A stretch of 58,721 nucleotides of DNA from Burkholderia sp. (GTDB taxonomy: Bacteria > Pseudomonadota > Gammaproteobacteria > Burkholderiales > Burkholderiaceae): the NCBI GenBank assembly GCA_031253835.1, contig JAIRVP010000037.1:1-58721 (forward strand), in the 5' to 3' direction. Below, piece by piece: positions 23,512 to 31,047 of the stretch. The position numbers and the translations under genes are program-made. The first letter of the stretch is position 1, and each line of letters begins with the position of its first letter. Below the pieces are notes generated by a model, which did not search any database, was not told the origin of the DNA, and saw nothing but the letters and a program-made list of their open reading frames with translations.

Positions 23512-24819
23512 TCAATCCTCGAGCGGCCGGTGCGCGGTCTCGCGCGCGGCGAGCAGTGCAATCGACGTGACGACGAGCGCGGCGGTGACGTACAGCGACA
23601 CGGCCGTCGTCGTGCCCGTCTGCCGGAACAGCGCGGCGATCACGAGCGGCGCGAAGCCGCCGCCGACGATGCCCGCGAGCGTGTACGCGAGCGACGAGCC
23701 GGCATAGCGCACGCGGGTCGGGAACTGCTCGGTCACGAACGCGCCCTGCGGGCCGTACATCACCGCGTGAATCACGAGACCGATCGCGACGGCCGCGACG
23801 ATCGCACCGGGGCGCGCCGAATCGAGCATCACGAAGAACACGAACGCCCACACGATGCCGGCGAGGGCGCCGGCGAGATACACGGGCCGGCGGCCGAAGC
23901 GGTCCGACAGTGCGCCGAAGAACGGCACCGCGAGCGCGTTGCAGGCCGTGCCGACCATCACGGCCGTCAGCGCGACGGGGCGCGACAGGTGCAGCACGGT
24001 CGTCACGTAGGTCAGCGTGAACACGACGATCAGCGCATACAGCACGTCCGAGCCGATCCGCGAGCCGCCCGCGATCAGCAGGCGCTTCCAGTGATACTTC
24101 AGCACGTCGGCGACGGGTACTTCAGCGGTCGCGTGCGATTCGGCGAGTTGCTCGAACTGCGGCGTTTCGTCCACGCCGCGCCGCAGCCAGAAGCCGAACA
24201 CGACGAGCAGCGCGCTGGCCGCGAACGGCACGCGCCAGCCCCACGACAGGAAGGTGTCGGACGTGGTCGACAGCGTCACGAGCGCGATGCAGCCGGTGCC
24301 GAGCAGCGTGCCGAACGACGGGCCGATCTGCGTCCACGATGCGGACAGCCCGCGCCGGTTCTGGTCGCCATGCTCGACCGACAGCAGCACCGCGCCGGCC
24401 CATTCGCCGCCGAGCGCGACGCCCTGCACGAAGCGCAGCGCGACGAGCAGGATCGGGCTCAGGATGCCGGCCTGCGCATAGGTCGGCAGCGCGCCCATCA
24501 ACGCGGTCGTCACGCCCATCAGCACGAGCGTGAGCATCAGCACCGCGCGGCGGCCGATGCGGTCGCCGAGGTTGCCGAACACGAAACCGCCGAGCGGGCG
24601 AGACACGTAGCCGACCGCGTAGGTCGAGAACGCGAGGATCGTGCCGGCCAGCGGATCGACCGACGGGAAGAACAGGTGATTGAAAACGAGCGCGGCGAGC
24701 GTGTTGTAGATCGTGAAGTCGTACCACTCGAGCGACGTGCCGATCATGCTCGCGGTCGCGAGTCGGCTAGTGCGGACGCGGCGGGGCGCGTGGGCGGCGG
24801 GCTGGGCGAGAGTGCTCAT
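23512..24819 (-). CDS. MFS transporter of the metabolite:H+ symporter (MHS) family
   Basis: 435 residues, twelve predicted helices. MHS-family signatures are clear: ATASMIGTSLEWYDFTIYN at the first helix, RPLGGFVFGNLGDRIGRRAV (motif A, here 20 residues), RFVQGVALGGEWAGAVLL and SDRFGRRPVYLAG. These symporters import dicarboxylates, citrate, shikimate, or aromatic acids such as 4-methylphthalate. It lies 49 bp before DUF2848 and about 96 bp after the EthD-like gene, all in one direction, so the substrate is probably consumed by those proteins. The ion-coupling Asp in the DR/K motif is retained. Confidence 0.92.
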   Translation of the reverse strand: MSTLAQPAAHAPRRVRTSRLATASMIGTSLEWYDFTIYNTLAALVFNHLFFPSVDPLAGTILAFSTYAVGYVSRPLGGFVFGNLGDRIGRRAVLMLTLVLMGVTTALMGALPTYAQAGILSPILLVALRFVQGVALGGEWAGAVLLSVEHGDQNRRGLSASWTQIGPSFGTLLGTGCIALVTLSTTSDTFLSWGWRVPFAASALLVVFGFWLRRGVDETPQFEQLAESHATAEVPVADVLKYHWKRLLIAGGSRIGSDVLYALIVVFTLTYVTTVLHLSRPVALTAVMVGTACNALAVPFFGALSDRFGRRPVYLAGALAGIVWAFVFFVMLDSARPGAIVAAVAIGLVIHAVMYGPQGAFVTEQFPTRVRYAGSSLAYTLAGIVGGGFAPLVIAALFRQTGTTTAVSLYVTAALVVTSIALLAARETAHRPLED

Positions 24820-24915
24820 GGTATCGGGCAGGTCGTGACGGATGACGGGAGGAGGCGCAGGGCCGGCATGCCGGCCGCGTGCAAGTGCGGCACGGCAGGC
24901 GCCGGCGTGCGGCGT

Positions 24916-25605
24916 TCAGGCAGGCAAGGCGGCAGCGGCAGCCGGTTCGGCTTCGGCGTCGCGGAGTGCAACCTGCAGCGGCGCGGCGGCGCGCCACAGC
25001 AGGTCGAACGTGCGCACGTCGTCGTGTCCGGCGAGCGCGGCGGCCACGCGGCGCGTCGTGGCGGCATCGCTGCCTTCGATCAGCACGAGCGCATCGGCGG
25101 CCGGGCGGGCGGTTGCATCGGCGCCGATCGGCGCGGACAGGTCGGGCGCGGTGCGGAAGAGTCGCGCGGCATGGATGCCCGGTTCGTGCAGTGCATCGTC
25201 GAAGCGCTCGCGCAGCTGCGGCACGTCGATGCGGTCCGGCGGCAGCACGAACAGCGCGAGATGCGCGCCTTCGCCGTCGCCGGCTTCGATCGTCAGTTCG
25301 CCGACGCGCCGCTGCGTGCCCGTCATGCGTTCGAAATTCGCGAGCGACCACGCGGTCTGCTGCGTGAACGCGCGCCGGTAGGCATCGCCGCGGAACACGT
25401 CGAGCGTATTCGTCACGTACAGCGCGAGGTACTTGCGCGGGCCGCCGTCGGTCGCGCGAAAGCGCCGCGCATGCGTGAAGCCGGGAATCGCGACACGTTC
25501 CTGCATGTGCTCGCGGTCGTACCACGCGTTGAAATCGGCTTCGTGCGCGGGGTCGATATCCGTCCAGACGCAAAGCTGGCCGTGCGGAAGGGAAAGACGG
25601 GTCAT
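24916..25605 (-). CDS. EthD/DUF4286-like dimeric alpha-beta barrel protein
   Basis: 229 residues, apparently two ferredoxin-like halves. The first starts LCVWTDIDPAHEADFNAWYD and continues with REHMQERVAIPGFTHARRF; the second is more divergent (LALFVLPPDRIDVPQLRERF...). The pattern D-x-x-x-E-x-x-F-N-x-W-Y-x-x-E-H and PGF-x-x-A-R-R is characteristic of EthD/DUF4286-type proteins, which include accessory proteins and small-molecule oxygenases or dehydratases. No cofactor site can be named. It sits between the LysR regulator and the MHS transporter on one strand, so it is probably part of that degradation unit. Confidence 0.75.
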   Translation of the reverse strand: MTRLSLPHGQLCVWTDIDPAHEADFNAWYDREHMQERVAIPGFTHARRFRATDGGPRKYLALYVTNTLDVFRGDAYRRAFTQQTAWSLANFERMTGTQRRVGELTIEAGDGEGAHLALFVLPPDRIDVPQLRERFDDALHEPGIHAARLFRTAPDLSAPIGADATARPAADALVLIEGSDAATTRRVAAALAGHDDVRTFDLLWRAAAPLQVALRDAEAEPAAAAALPA

Positions 25606-25706
25606 CGCGGGGTTCCTCGTGACGGGGGGGTGTCAGGAACCGCAGTGTCCCGAAGACGGGCCGTGCCCGTCCAACAAGAAAACAAATTCGCGGTGAACAG
25701 GTTTTC

Positions 25707-26744
25707 TTATGAGCGGCGCGGGCGGCGTTTCGCGGCGGGGGTGGCAGGTGGCTCGACTTTCTTCGTGCGCGGCGCTTTTGCCGGCGTTGTCGTCTTTGTC
25801 CTGGCCGCCTTGCGTGCGGGCGCTGTTTCGGCGCGATCGGGAGCGGCCGGCTTCGCGTGGCTGGCAGCAGCCGCCATCGCGCGTGCGACTTCGCTCGCGA
25901 GTTCCGCGATGCGCGCGGCCACCGGCAGCCCCTGGCTGCGGTACGTGGCGACGAGCGGCAGCGCGGGGAATTCGGGTTCGACGTCGAGCAGCTCGAGCGC
26001 GCCGTCGTGCAGCTCGCGCCCGATGATCGCGGGCGGCAGCGCGGCCACGCCGAAGCCGTCGGCGACGAGGCGGATCATCGCGGCGACCGACGTGATGCAG
26101 TTGATGCTGGCCGGCCGCTCGACGGCTGCGAACAATCGCTCGATCGTCGCGTGCGGGCCCGAGTGGCGCGAGAAGCTGATGATCGGAAACTCGGCCAGCC
26201 GTGCGACGTCGAGCGGCTGGCCGCCGAGCCCGAGGCGCGGGCTGGCGGCCCAGCGCACCGGGAATTCGCACAGCGGCAGGTTCGTGAAGTCGGGGCCCGG
26301 CACCGGGTCGGTCTGCAGGATCAGATCGACGCCGTCGGTGCTGAGCAGGCGGATCAGGTGCAGCGTCGTGTCGCTCGTGATCTCGACGTCGAGACGCGGA
26401 TAGCGCTCGCGCAGTTGCGCCATCAGCGCCGGGAACCAGCTGTGCACGATCGATTCGATCACGCCGATCCGGATCAGGCCCGCGTCGCTCGCCGCGTCGA
26501 TGTCGCGGCGCATTTCGCCGTCGAGCCGCACGATCCGCTCTGCGTAAGCGAGCATGCGCCGGCCCGCGGGCGTGAGCGTGGCCGAGCGCGTGTTGCGGTC
26601 GAACAGGCGCACGTCGAATGCCTCTTCGAGCGACGCGATGCGGCTCGACACGGCGGCCTGCGTCGTGTGCAGCTTTTCGGCGGTGAGCCGGAAGTTTTCC
26701 AGCTTCGCGAGCCAGACGAAGGTTTCAAGAAACCGGATGTTCAT
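25707..26744 (-). CDS. LysR-family regulator with a basic histone-H1-like C-terminal tail
   Basis: 345 residues. Residues 1-65 form the LysR DNA-binding domain (MNIRFLETFVWLAKLENFRL, TAEKLHTTQAAVSSRIASLE), followed by the effector domain up to about residue 291. The final 54 residues are an Ala/Pro/Lys/Arg tail (ARKAARTKTTTPAKAPRTKK is a typical piece) with about 15 basic and 3 acidic residues, unusual for the family, which normally ends near residue 300. Such AlaK-Pro tails resemble bacterial histone-H1-like proteins and may add non-specific DNA binding. It probably regulates the downstream EthD-like/MHS/DUF2848 genes and the upstream SDR. Confidence 0.9.
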   Translation of the reverse strand: MNIRFLETFVWLAKLENFRLTAEKLHTTQAAVSSRIASLEEAFDVRLFDRNTRSATLTPAGRRMLAYAERIVRLDGEMRRDIDAASDAGLIRIGVIESIVHSWFPALMAQLRERYPRLDVEITSDTTLHLIRLLSTDGVDLILQTDPVPGPDFTNLPLCEFPVRWAASPRLGLGGQPLDVARLAEFPIISFSRHSGPHATIERLFAAVERPASINCITSVAAMIRLVADGFGVAALPPAIIGRELHDGALELLDVEPEFPALPLVATYRSQGLPVAARIAELASEVARAMAAAASHAKPAAPDRAETAPARKAARTKTTTPAKAPRTKKVEPPATPAAKRRPRRS

Positions 26745-26926
26745 CGATGTCCGAACTGTGAGGCGGCGCCGGGTGGGCGGCGGGATCGGTCGATGGTAGC
26801 GGATTTTCAGGGCGGAAAACGAGTGCGCGGCGCGGCCAGTGTGACGTGGCGGGTACGGGTACCGGCGGCCTGGTGCCGGCCCGTTGCCCGCCACGACGTG
26901 TCACGCGGGCGGTGGGCCGATCCGCG

Positions 26927-27718
26927 TCAAAGCGCGTCGAACGCGAGCGTTGGCACGTCGACGACCATCGCGCCGCCGTCGGCGACGAGCGTCGCGCCGG
27001 TCACGAACGACGCATCCGGCGACGCGAGGAACGCGCAGACGGCCGCGATTTCGTCGGGCTCGGCCGCGCGCCGCAGCGGCACGTCGGCGCTCACGCGTGC
27101 GTAGGCGCCGTCGAGCGTGTCGCCATGCGCGGCCATCAGCGGTTCCATTTCCGCGTCGGCCATCGGCGTGCGGACCCAGCCCGGGCAGACGGCGTTCGCG
27201 CGCACGCCGTGCGGCCCGTAGTCGCGTGCCAGCGACCGCGCGAGCCCGAGCAGCGCATGCTTGCCGACCGTGTACCCGCAGACGCCCGGCCCGGCCGCGA
27301 GCGCCGCGATCGACGCGACCAGCACGATGCTGCCGCGCTGCGCGATCAGGTCGGGCAGGCACGCGCGGGCGCTGACGAACGCGGTGTCGAGGTTCGCGTG
27401 CATCGCGTTGCGCCATTGCGCGTCGTCGGTTTCGTCCGCGCGGCCGACGCCGTGGCCGCCCGCGCACGCAATGAGCGCGTCGACGCGGCCGAAGCGTTCG
27501 GCGATGCGCGGCAGGAAGCCGGCCCAGTCTGCGGTGCTCGCGGCGTCGCCCGCGAGCGCGAGGCCGCCCGTTTCGGCGGCCAGTGCGTCGAGCGGCGCCT
27601 GACGGCGCCCGATCAGTACGACGCGGTCGCCGCGGCTGGCGAAGCGGCGCGCGCACGCGGCGCCGATGCCGGTGCCCGCGCCGGTGATCGCGATCGTGCG
27701 GGGTTGCGGGTGCGTCAT
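26927..27718 (-). CDS. SDR-family oxidoreductase of the DUF2848 cluster
   Basis: 263 residues, a classical SDR. TGAGTGIG (residues 13-20) binds the nucleotide; an Arg pair after the second strand (LIGRRQAPL) suggests NADP preference; CAGG replaces NAG; catalytic Ser in LVASIAAL and Y-T-V-G-K supply the S-Y-K residues; VADGGAMV closes the fold. It is the first gene of the same-strand series, 182 bp before the LysR gene, and may be part of the same catabolic unit or an independent gene. The start has GGAGAACGAC upstream (GGAGAA about 6 bp before ATG). Confidence 0.9.
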   Translation of the reverse strand: MTHPQPRTIAITGAGTGIGAACARRFASRGDRVVLIGRRQAPLDALAAETGGLALAGDAASTADWAGFLPRIAERFGRVDALIACAGGHGVGRADETDDAQWRNAMHANLDTAFVSARACLPDLIAQRGSIVLVASIAALAAGPGVCGYTVGKHALLGLARSLARDYGPHGVRANAVCPGWVRTPMADAEMEPLMAAHGDTLDGAYARVSADVPLRRAAEPDEIAAVCAFLASPDASFVTGATLVADGGAMVVDVPTLAFDAL

Positions 27719-28120
27719 GTCGTTCTCCGGAAAGGTGTCGTTACCGGCCACTTTAGGCGGCGCCGGCGCGCGACGGTATCCGCCGAAAGGATGAACGCGG
27801 GTCGTCCGGACGGCCCGCGCCGCCATGGCCCATTTTGCAAAGGCTGACGATGTGCGGCGCCGAATCGCTCTATCCTCCACATTTTTGGGATAAGTCACGA
27901 AAGCCCGGCAAAATAGCGCGGGCGGGCGCGCGCATCGACGCGCGGCGCGTCGGCGGGCCGATTCCGTCGTGCGAGCGGAGCGGCAGGCCGGCAGCATCGG
28001 CGCGAGCGTGCGTCCGATGCACGGGTATCGTGTCCGCCGATGGATCGTGTCGCCGCGGCGTATCGCCCGGTTGCGCGCTGGCGCGGCCGGACCATCGACA
28101 AGAACAGGGAGGGGCCGGCA
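27719..28120. other. 402-bp intergenic region, SDR / metallopeptidase
   Basis: Between divergent genes. I found no gene here. The only structure is an AT-richer segment at 27871-27892, TATCC-N12-GGATA, a weak inverted repeat, and CACATTTTT nearby that may be promoter material. The downstream half is very GC-rich (27915-28060) with no reliable hairpin or terminator. Confidence 0.5.
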
Positions 28121-29002
28121 ATGAGGCTGGACGACGAAAGAGAAAGCATGAACGTCGAGGATCGCCGCGGTGCCGGCGGTTTCGGCGGCGGGCGCGGCGC
28201 GACGATCGGCATCGGCACGATCGTGGTCGCGCTGGCTGCATCGTATTTCTTCGGGATCGACCCGCGCGTGGTGCTCGAAGGCGCGTCGGCGCTGCAGGGC
28301 CGCCAGCAGCAGGCGCAACCCGCACCGGCGCAGCGCCAGGGCGCGCCGGCGGGCGATCCGGGCGCGGTGTTCACGCGCAAGGTGCTCGGCAACATCGAGC
28401 GCACGTGGACGGGCGTGTTCAACACGCAGCTGCACGGGCAGTACGAGCCGCCGAAGCTCGTGATGTTCACGAACTCGACGCCGACCGCCTGCGGCACGGG
28501 CCAGACGGCGATGGGGCCGTTCTATTGCCCGGCCGACCGCAAGGTGTATATCGATCTCGGTTTCTATGACGAACTGCGCAAGCGTTTCGGCGCGGGCGGC
28601 GATTTCGCGCAGGCCTACGTGATCGCGCACGAAGTCGGCCATCACGTGCAGAACCTGCTCGGCATTTCCGACAAGGTCGACGCGGCGCGGCGGCGGTCGA
28701 GCCAGGCGCGCTCGAACGCGCTGTCGGTGCGGATGGAGTTGCAGGCCGACTGCTTCGCCGGCGTGTGGGCGAACAACGCGCAGCGCGCGAACCAGCGGCT
28801 GATGGAACCGGGCGATTTCGAGCAGGGGCTGAAGGCCGCCGCTGCAATCGGCGATGACCGGCTCCAGCAGCAAGGGCAGGGGCGCGTCGTCCCGGAAAGC
28901 TTCACGCACGGCACCAGCGACCAGCGCGTGTACTGGCTGCGGCGCGGGATGGAGTCGGGCGAGGTGAGCGCTTGCGACACGTTCGCCGCGAACGCACGCT
29001 GA
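28121..29002 (+). CDS. ypfJ: YpfJ-family putative neutral zinc metallopeptidase
   Basis: 293 residues. A short cytoplasmic N-terminus (MRLDDERESMNVEDRRGAGG), one membrane helix (about residues 30-48), then a periplasmic domain. The zinc motif HEVGHH has H170, E171 and H174; the third ligand is probably the Glu in MELQADCFAGVW. GTSDQRVYWLRRG near the end and the YCPADRKVYIDLGFY block match the YpfJ family, which is widely distributed but not biochemically characterised. AGGGAGGGG lies 6-14 bp before the ATG. It stands alone, with a GC hairpin (29010-29027) after the stop. Confidence 0.9.
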   Translation: MRLDDERESMNVEDRRGAGGFGGGRGATIGIGTIVVALAASYFFGIDPRVVLEGASALQGRQQQAQPAPAQRQGAPAGDPGAVFTRKVLGNIERTWTGVFNTQLHGQYEPPKLVMFTNSTPTACGTGQTAMGPFYCPADRKVYIDLGFYDELRKRFGAGGDFAQAYVIAHEVGHHVQNLLGISDKVDAARRRSSQARSNALSVRMELQADCFAGVWANNAQRANQRLMEPGDFEQGLKAAAAIGDDRLQQQGQGRVVPESFTHGTSDQRVYWLRRGMESGEVSACDTFAANAR

Positions 29003-29009
29003 AACACGA

Positions 29010-29027
29010 CGCGCGCACCGGCGCGCG
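29010..29027 (+). terminator. Possible terminator of the metallopeptidase gene
   Basis: CGCGCGC-ACCG-GCGCGCG, 7-bp perfect stem with a 4-nt loop, followed by CTTGTAT rather than a run of T. Weak as an intrinsic terminator. Confidence 0.4.
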
Positions 29028-29074
29028 CTTGTATCGCCCCGGCTGAACCGGCCACCACAGCCGGACCGGGACGA

Positions 29075-29118
29075 TTTGCCGATTTGTGCTCACCGGCGCT
29101 TTTCGGCGCCGGTAGGCT
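29075..29118 (+). promoter_or_regulatory. Regulon promoter A (before the LuxR gene)
   Basis: TTTGCC-GATTTGTGCTCACC followed by a -10 TAGGCT at 29113. The GATTTG-to-minus-10 distance is 32 bp, against 33 bp at the other three sites. No consensus -35 is present, as expected for activator-dependent promoters. Confidence 0.65.
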
Positions 29119-29166
29119 GGCCCGGACTTCATTGTTCGATCCGTTCGCGCGCCAGCCGATTCCACC

Positions 29167-29895
29167 ATGCCGACCTCATCCGTTCCCGTCGATCAGGACG
29201 CCGCCGACTGGCAGCGTGCGCTGCGCGCCTGCGTGGACGCGTTCGACGCGTTCGCGAGCCCGTCCGCGATCGTGTTCTATCGGCTCGACCAGAGCGGCGA
29301 ACCGGCCGATTTCGAGCTGTTCGGGATGCCGGAATCGATGCACCGCACCTATGTCACGCGCTACCGGATGCTCGATCCGCTGCACCCGTCGCGCTGCGCG
29401 GCGGGTGAGTGCGCGGTCGTCACGCTCGCGTCCCAATTGCCTGACGAAAGACGCGATGCGTCCGCGTACTGGACCCGTTTCCTGCGGCGGCACGACGTGG
29501 CCGACGTCGTCGAGATCTGGCTGCGCGACGCGGGCCGCACGGTCGGCGCGTTCTCGTTGCTGCGTTTCGGGGCGCGGGATGCGACCGGCAACAGCACGGC
29601 AGGGCGCTTCGCACCGGGCGAAATCGACGCGCTCGCGCGTCTGCAGCCGGTGGCCGAAGCCGCGCTGAGCCCGCTGCTGCGCGCGCGGCGCGGGATCCAC
29701 CGGATCGGCTGCGAGGAACGGCTCACCTACCGCGAGGAGCAGATCGCGCGCCTCGTGAGCGACGGCCGCTCGAACAAGGAGATCGCGCGCGATCTCGCGC
29801 TCGGGCAACCGACGATCAAGACCCACCTGATGCGCATGTATCGCAAGCTCGGCGTGTCGAACCGCACCGAACTGGTCGGCGCGCTGTTCCTTTGA
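29167..29895 (+). CDS. LuxR-family transcriptional regulator
   Basis: 242 residues. The C-terminal LuxR/FixJ helix-turn-helix starts near residue 182: LTYREEQIARLVSDGRSNKE, IARDLALGQPTIKTHLMRMY, RKLGVSNRTELVG, with all of the usual conserved positions. The N-terminal 170 residues are a sensory region not recognised as an autoinducer or PAS domain; they contain FYRLDQSGEPADFELFG. Promoter A, sharing the box found before the aldehyde dehydrogenase, permease and porin genes, ties it to the amine regulon. It may be a second regulator in a cascade, or the protein that binds the box. Confidence 0.9.
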   Translation: MPTSSVPVDQDAADWQRALRACVDAFDAFASPSAIVFYRLDQSGEPADFELFGMPESMHRTYVTRYRMLDPLHPSRCAAGECAVVTLASQLPDERRDASAYWTRFLRRHDVADVVEIWLRDAGRTVGAFSLLRFGARDATGNSTAGRFAPGEIDALARLQPVAEAALSPLLRARRGIHRIGCEERLTYREEQIARLVSDGRSNKEIARDLALGQPTIKTHLMRMYRKLGVSNRTELVGALFL

Positions 29896-29946
29896 TCCGA
29901 CGGATAATCGCGATCCGGACATCGACCCTTTCGCGATCGCGGATTC

Positions 29947-30612
29947 ATGAATGCCAAAGCGCTGCTGGCTGTGCTGCTCGTCCTGTCGGGTTTCGCCTCG
30001 TCGGCCTTCGCGCAGGACCGCGAACCCGATTCCTGCCTCGTGCTGCATCCGACCCGGATCGCCCCGGACGACGTCGGCGAGGCCGGCGACCATTCCGGCG
30101 GCGGGTGGCTCGGACTGGTACCCAGCGGGAACCACTGGACGCTCGCGCCGGCACGTGTCCGGTTCGAACCGGTCCAGCCGGAAGGCGACATCGTCGACAT
30201 CAAGTCCGACCCGGAAAAAGCCGTGGCGCTGTTTCGGTGCAAGTCGCTCAGGCAGGGCAAGGTCGACGCGGCGAACCTGGTGTTTCCGACCGGCGGCAAG
30301 GTGATCGGTCCCGGTGCCAGCCCGTTGCGGTTCGTCCTTCATGGCCGCCGGTTCACGTTGCGGCACACGGTAACGGGGGCGGTGATCGCCGAGGGCGGCG
30401 GCAGGCGTTCGGTGCTGCATGACTTCGGCGGCAGCAGCCCGCCGTTCAGGGCGTCGTTGATCTGGGCCGGCGACGTCGATCGCGACGGCCGGCTGGATCT
30501 CCTGATGGAATTCGAAAGCGACCTCGGCGCGAGCTTCTGCCTGTTCACGTCGAGCAGTGCCAAGGAAAACGAACTGGCCGGGCCGGCGAGCTGCATGGAC
30601 GTCAGCGGCTGA
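29947..30612 (+). CDS. Secreted protein with one EF-hand-like repeat, unknown function
   Basis: 221 residues, beginning with a signal peptide cleaved after AFA (MNAKALLAVLLVLSGF leads it), so it is periplasmic or surface-located. A short DVDRDGRLDLL motif (D176, D178, D180) matches the calcium-binding loop of FG-GAP/VCBS-like proteins. Cysteines at CLVLHP and FRCKSL and near the C-terminus (FCLF, SCMD) could form disulfides. I do not recognise the family. It starts 51 bp after the LuxR gene, possibly cotranscribed. Confidence 0.75.
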   Translation: MNAKALLAVLLVLSGFASSAFAQDREPDSCLVLHPTRIAPDDVGEAGDHSGGGWLGLVPSGNHWTLAPARVRFEPVQPEGDIVDIKSDPEKAVALFRCKSLRQGKVDAANLVFPTGGKVIGPGASPLRFVLHGRRFTLRHTVTGAVIAEGGGRRSVLHDFGGSSPPFRASLIWAGDVDRDGRLDLLMEFESDLGASFCLFTSSSAKENELAGPASCMDVSG

Positions 30613-30707
30613 CGGCGCGCCGTTCCCGTCATCGTTCTGCGCGCCGGCCCGTGGCGTCGTGCAGTACCATGCGCGATCGTTTCGATAACAATCAAAGGGC
30701 CGGGAAC

Positions 30708-30905
30708 ATGGACGTCGCAATCATTGCCGTTTCGCTCGTGGTCATCGCGCTGAGCGTTGCGCTGCCGATTTTCATTATCAGAACCGCGCGAAGCGGGACG
30801 TACGACTCGCTGTACTTCCTGATCCCGCTTGCGCTCGGCATTTACTGGCTGGATTACCAGGCATACGACTTCCTTGCGTCGATGGCGCACGGTTTCAGAA
30901 ACTAG
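30708..30905 (+). CDS. Small two-helix membrane protein
   Basis: 65 residues from ATG at MDVAIIAVSLVVIAL; an in-frame earlier ATG would add 19 polar residues and lacks a ribosome-binding site. Helix 1 (residues 3-22) is followed by RTARSGTYDS and helix 2 (LYFLIPLALGIYWLDYQAYD). AAAGGGCCGGG lies shortly before the start. Family unknown. Confidence 0.6.
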   Translation: MDVAIIAVSLVVIALSVALPIFIIRTARSGTYDSLYFLIPLALGIYWLDYQAYDFLASMAHGFRN

Positions 30906-30941
30906 CCTTCCAGTCCGACCCCGCCGCCTTCCCCCCCACGC

Positions 30942-30986
30942 GCGGCCAATTTGCGCTCACCGGGCGTGATCCCTCGTCGATACAGT
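30942..30986 (+). promoter_or_regulatory. Regulon promoter B (before the aldehyde dehydrogenase gene)
   Basis: GCGGCC-AATTTGCGCTCACC followed by -10 TACAGT at 30981, 33 bp from the start of AATTTG. The six bases upstream differ from the TTTGCC of the other sites, so this is the weakest match. The dehydrogenase starts about 55 bp after the expected transcript start. Confidence 0.6.
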
Positions 30987-31047
30987 GGTTCGACGCCCGC
31001 GTGCCTTACCGGCACGCGGTCCAGCCACGACAATCCTCGAGACGCCC

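Noticed and set aside
23530..26403. 957-codon plus-strand reading frame across the MHS transporter, EthD-like and LysR genes
   Set aside because: Crosses three real genes on the opposite strand, composed of Arg/His/Asp/Glu repeats, no domain; a codon-bias artefact.
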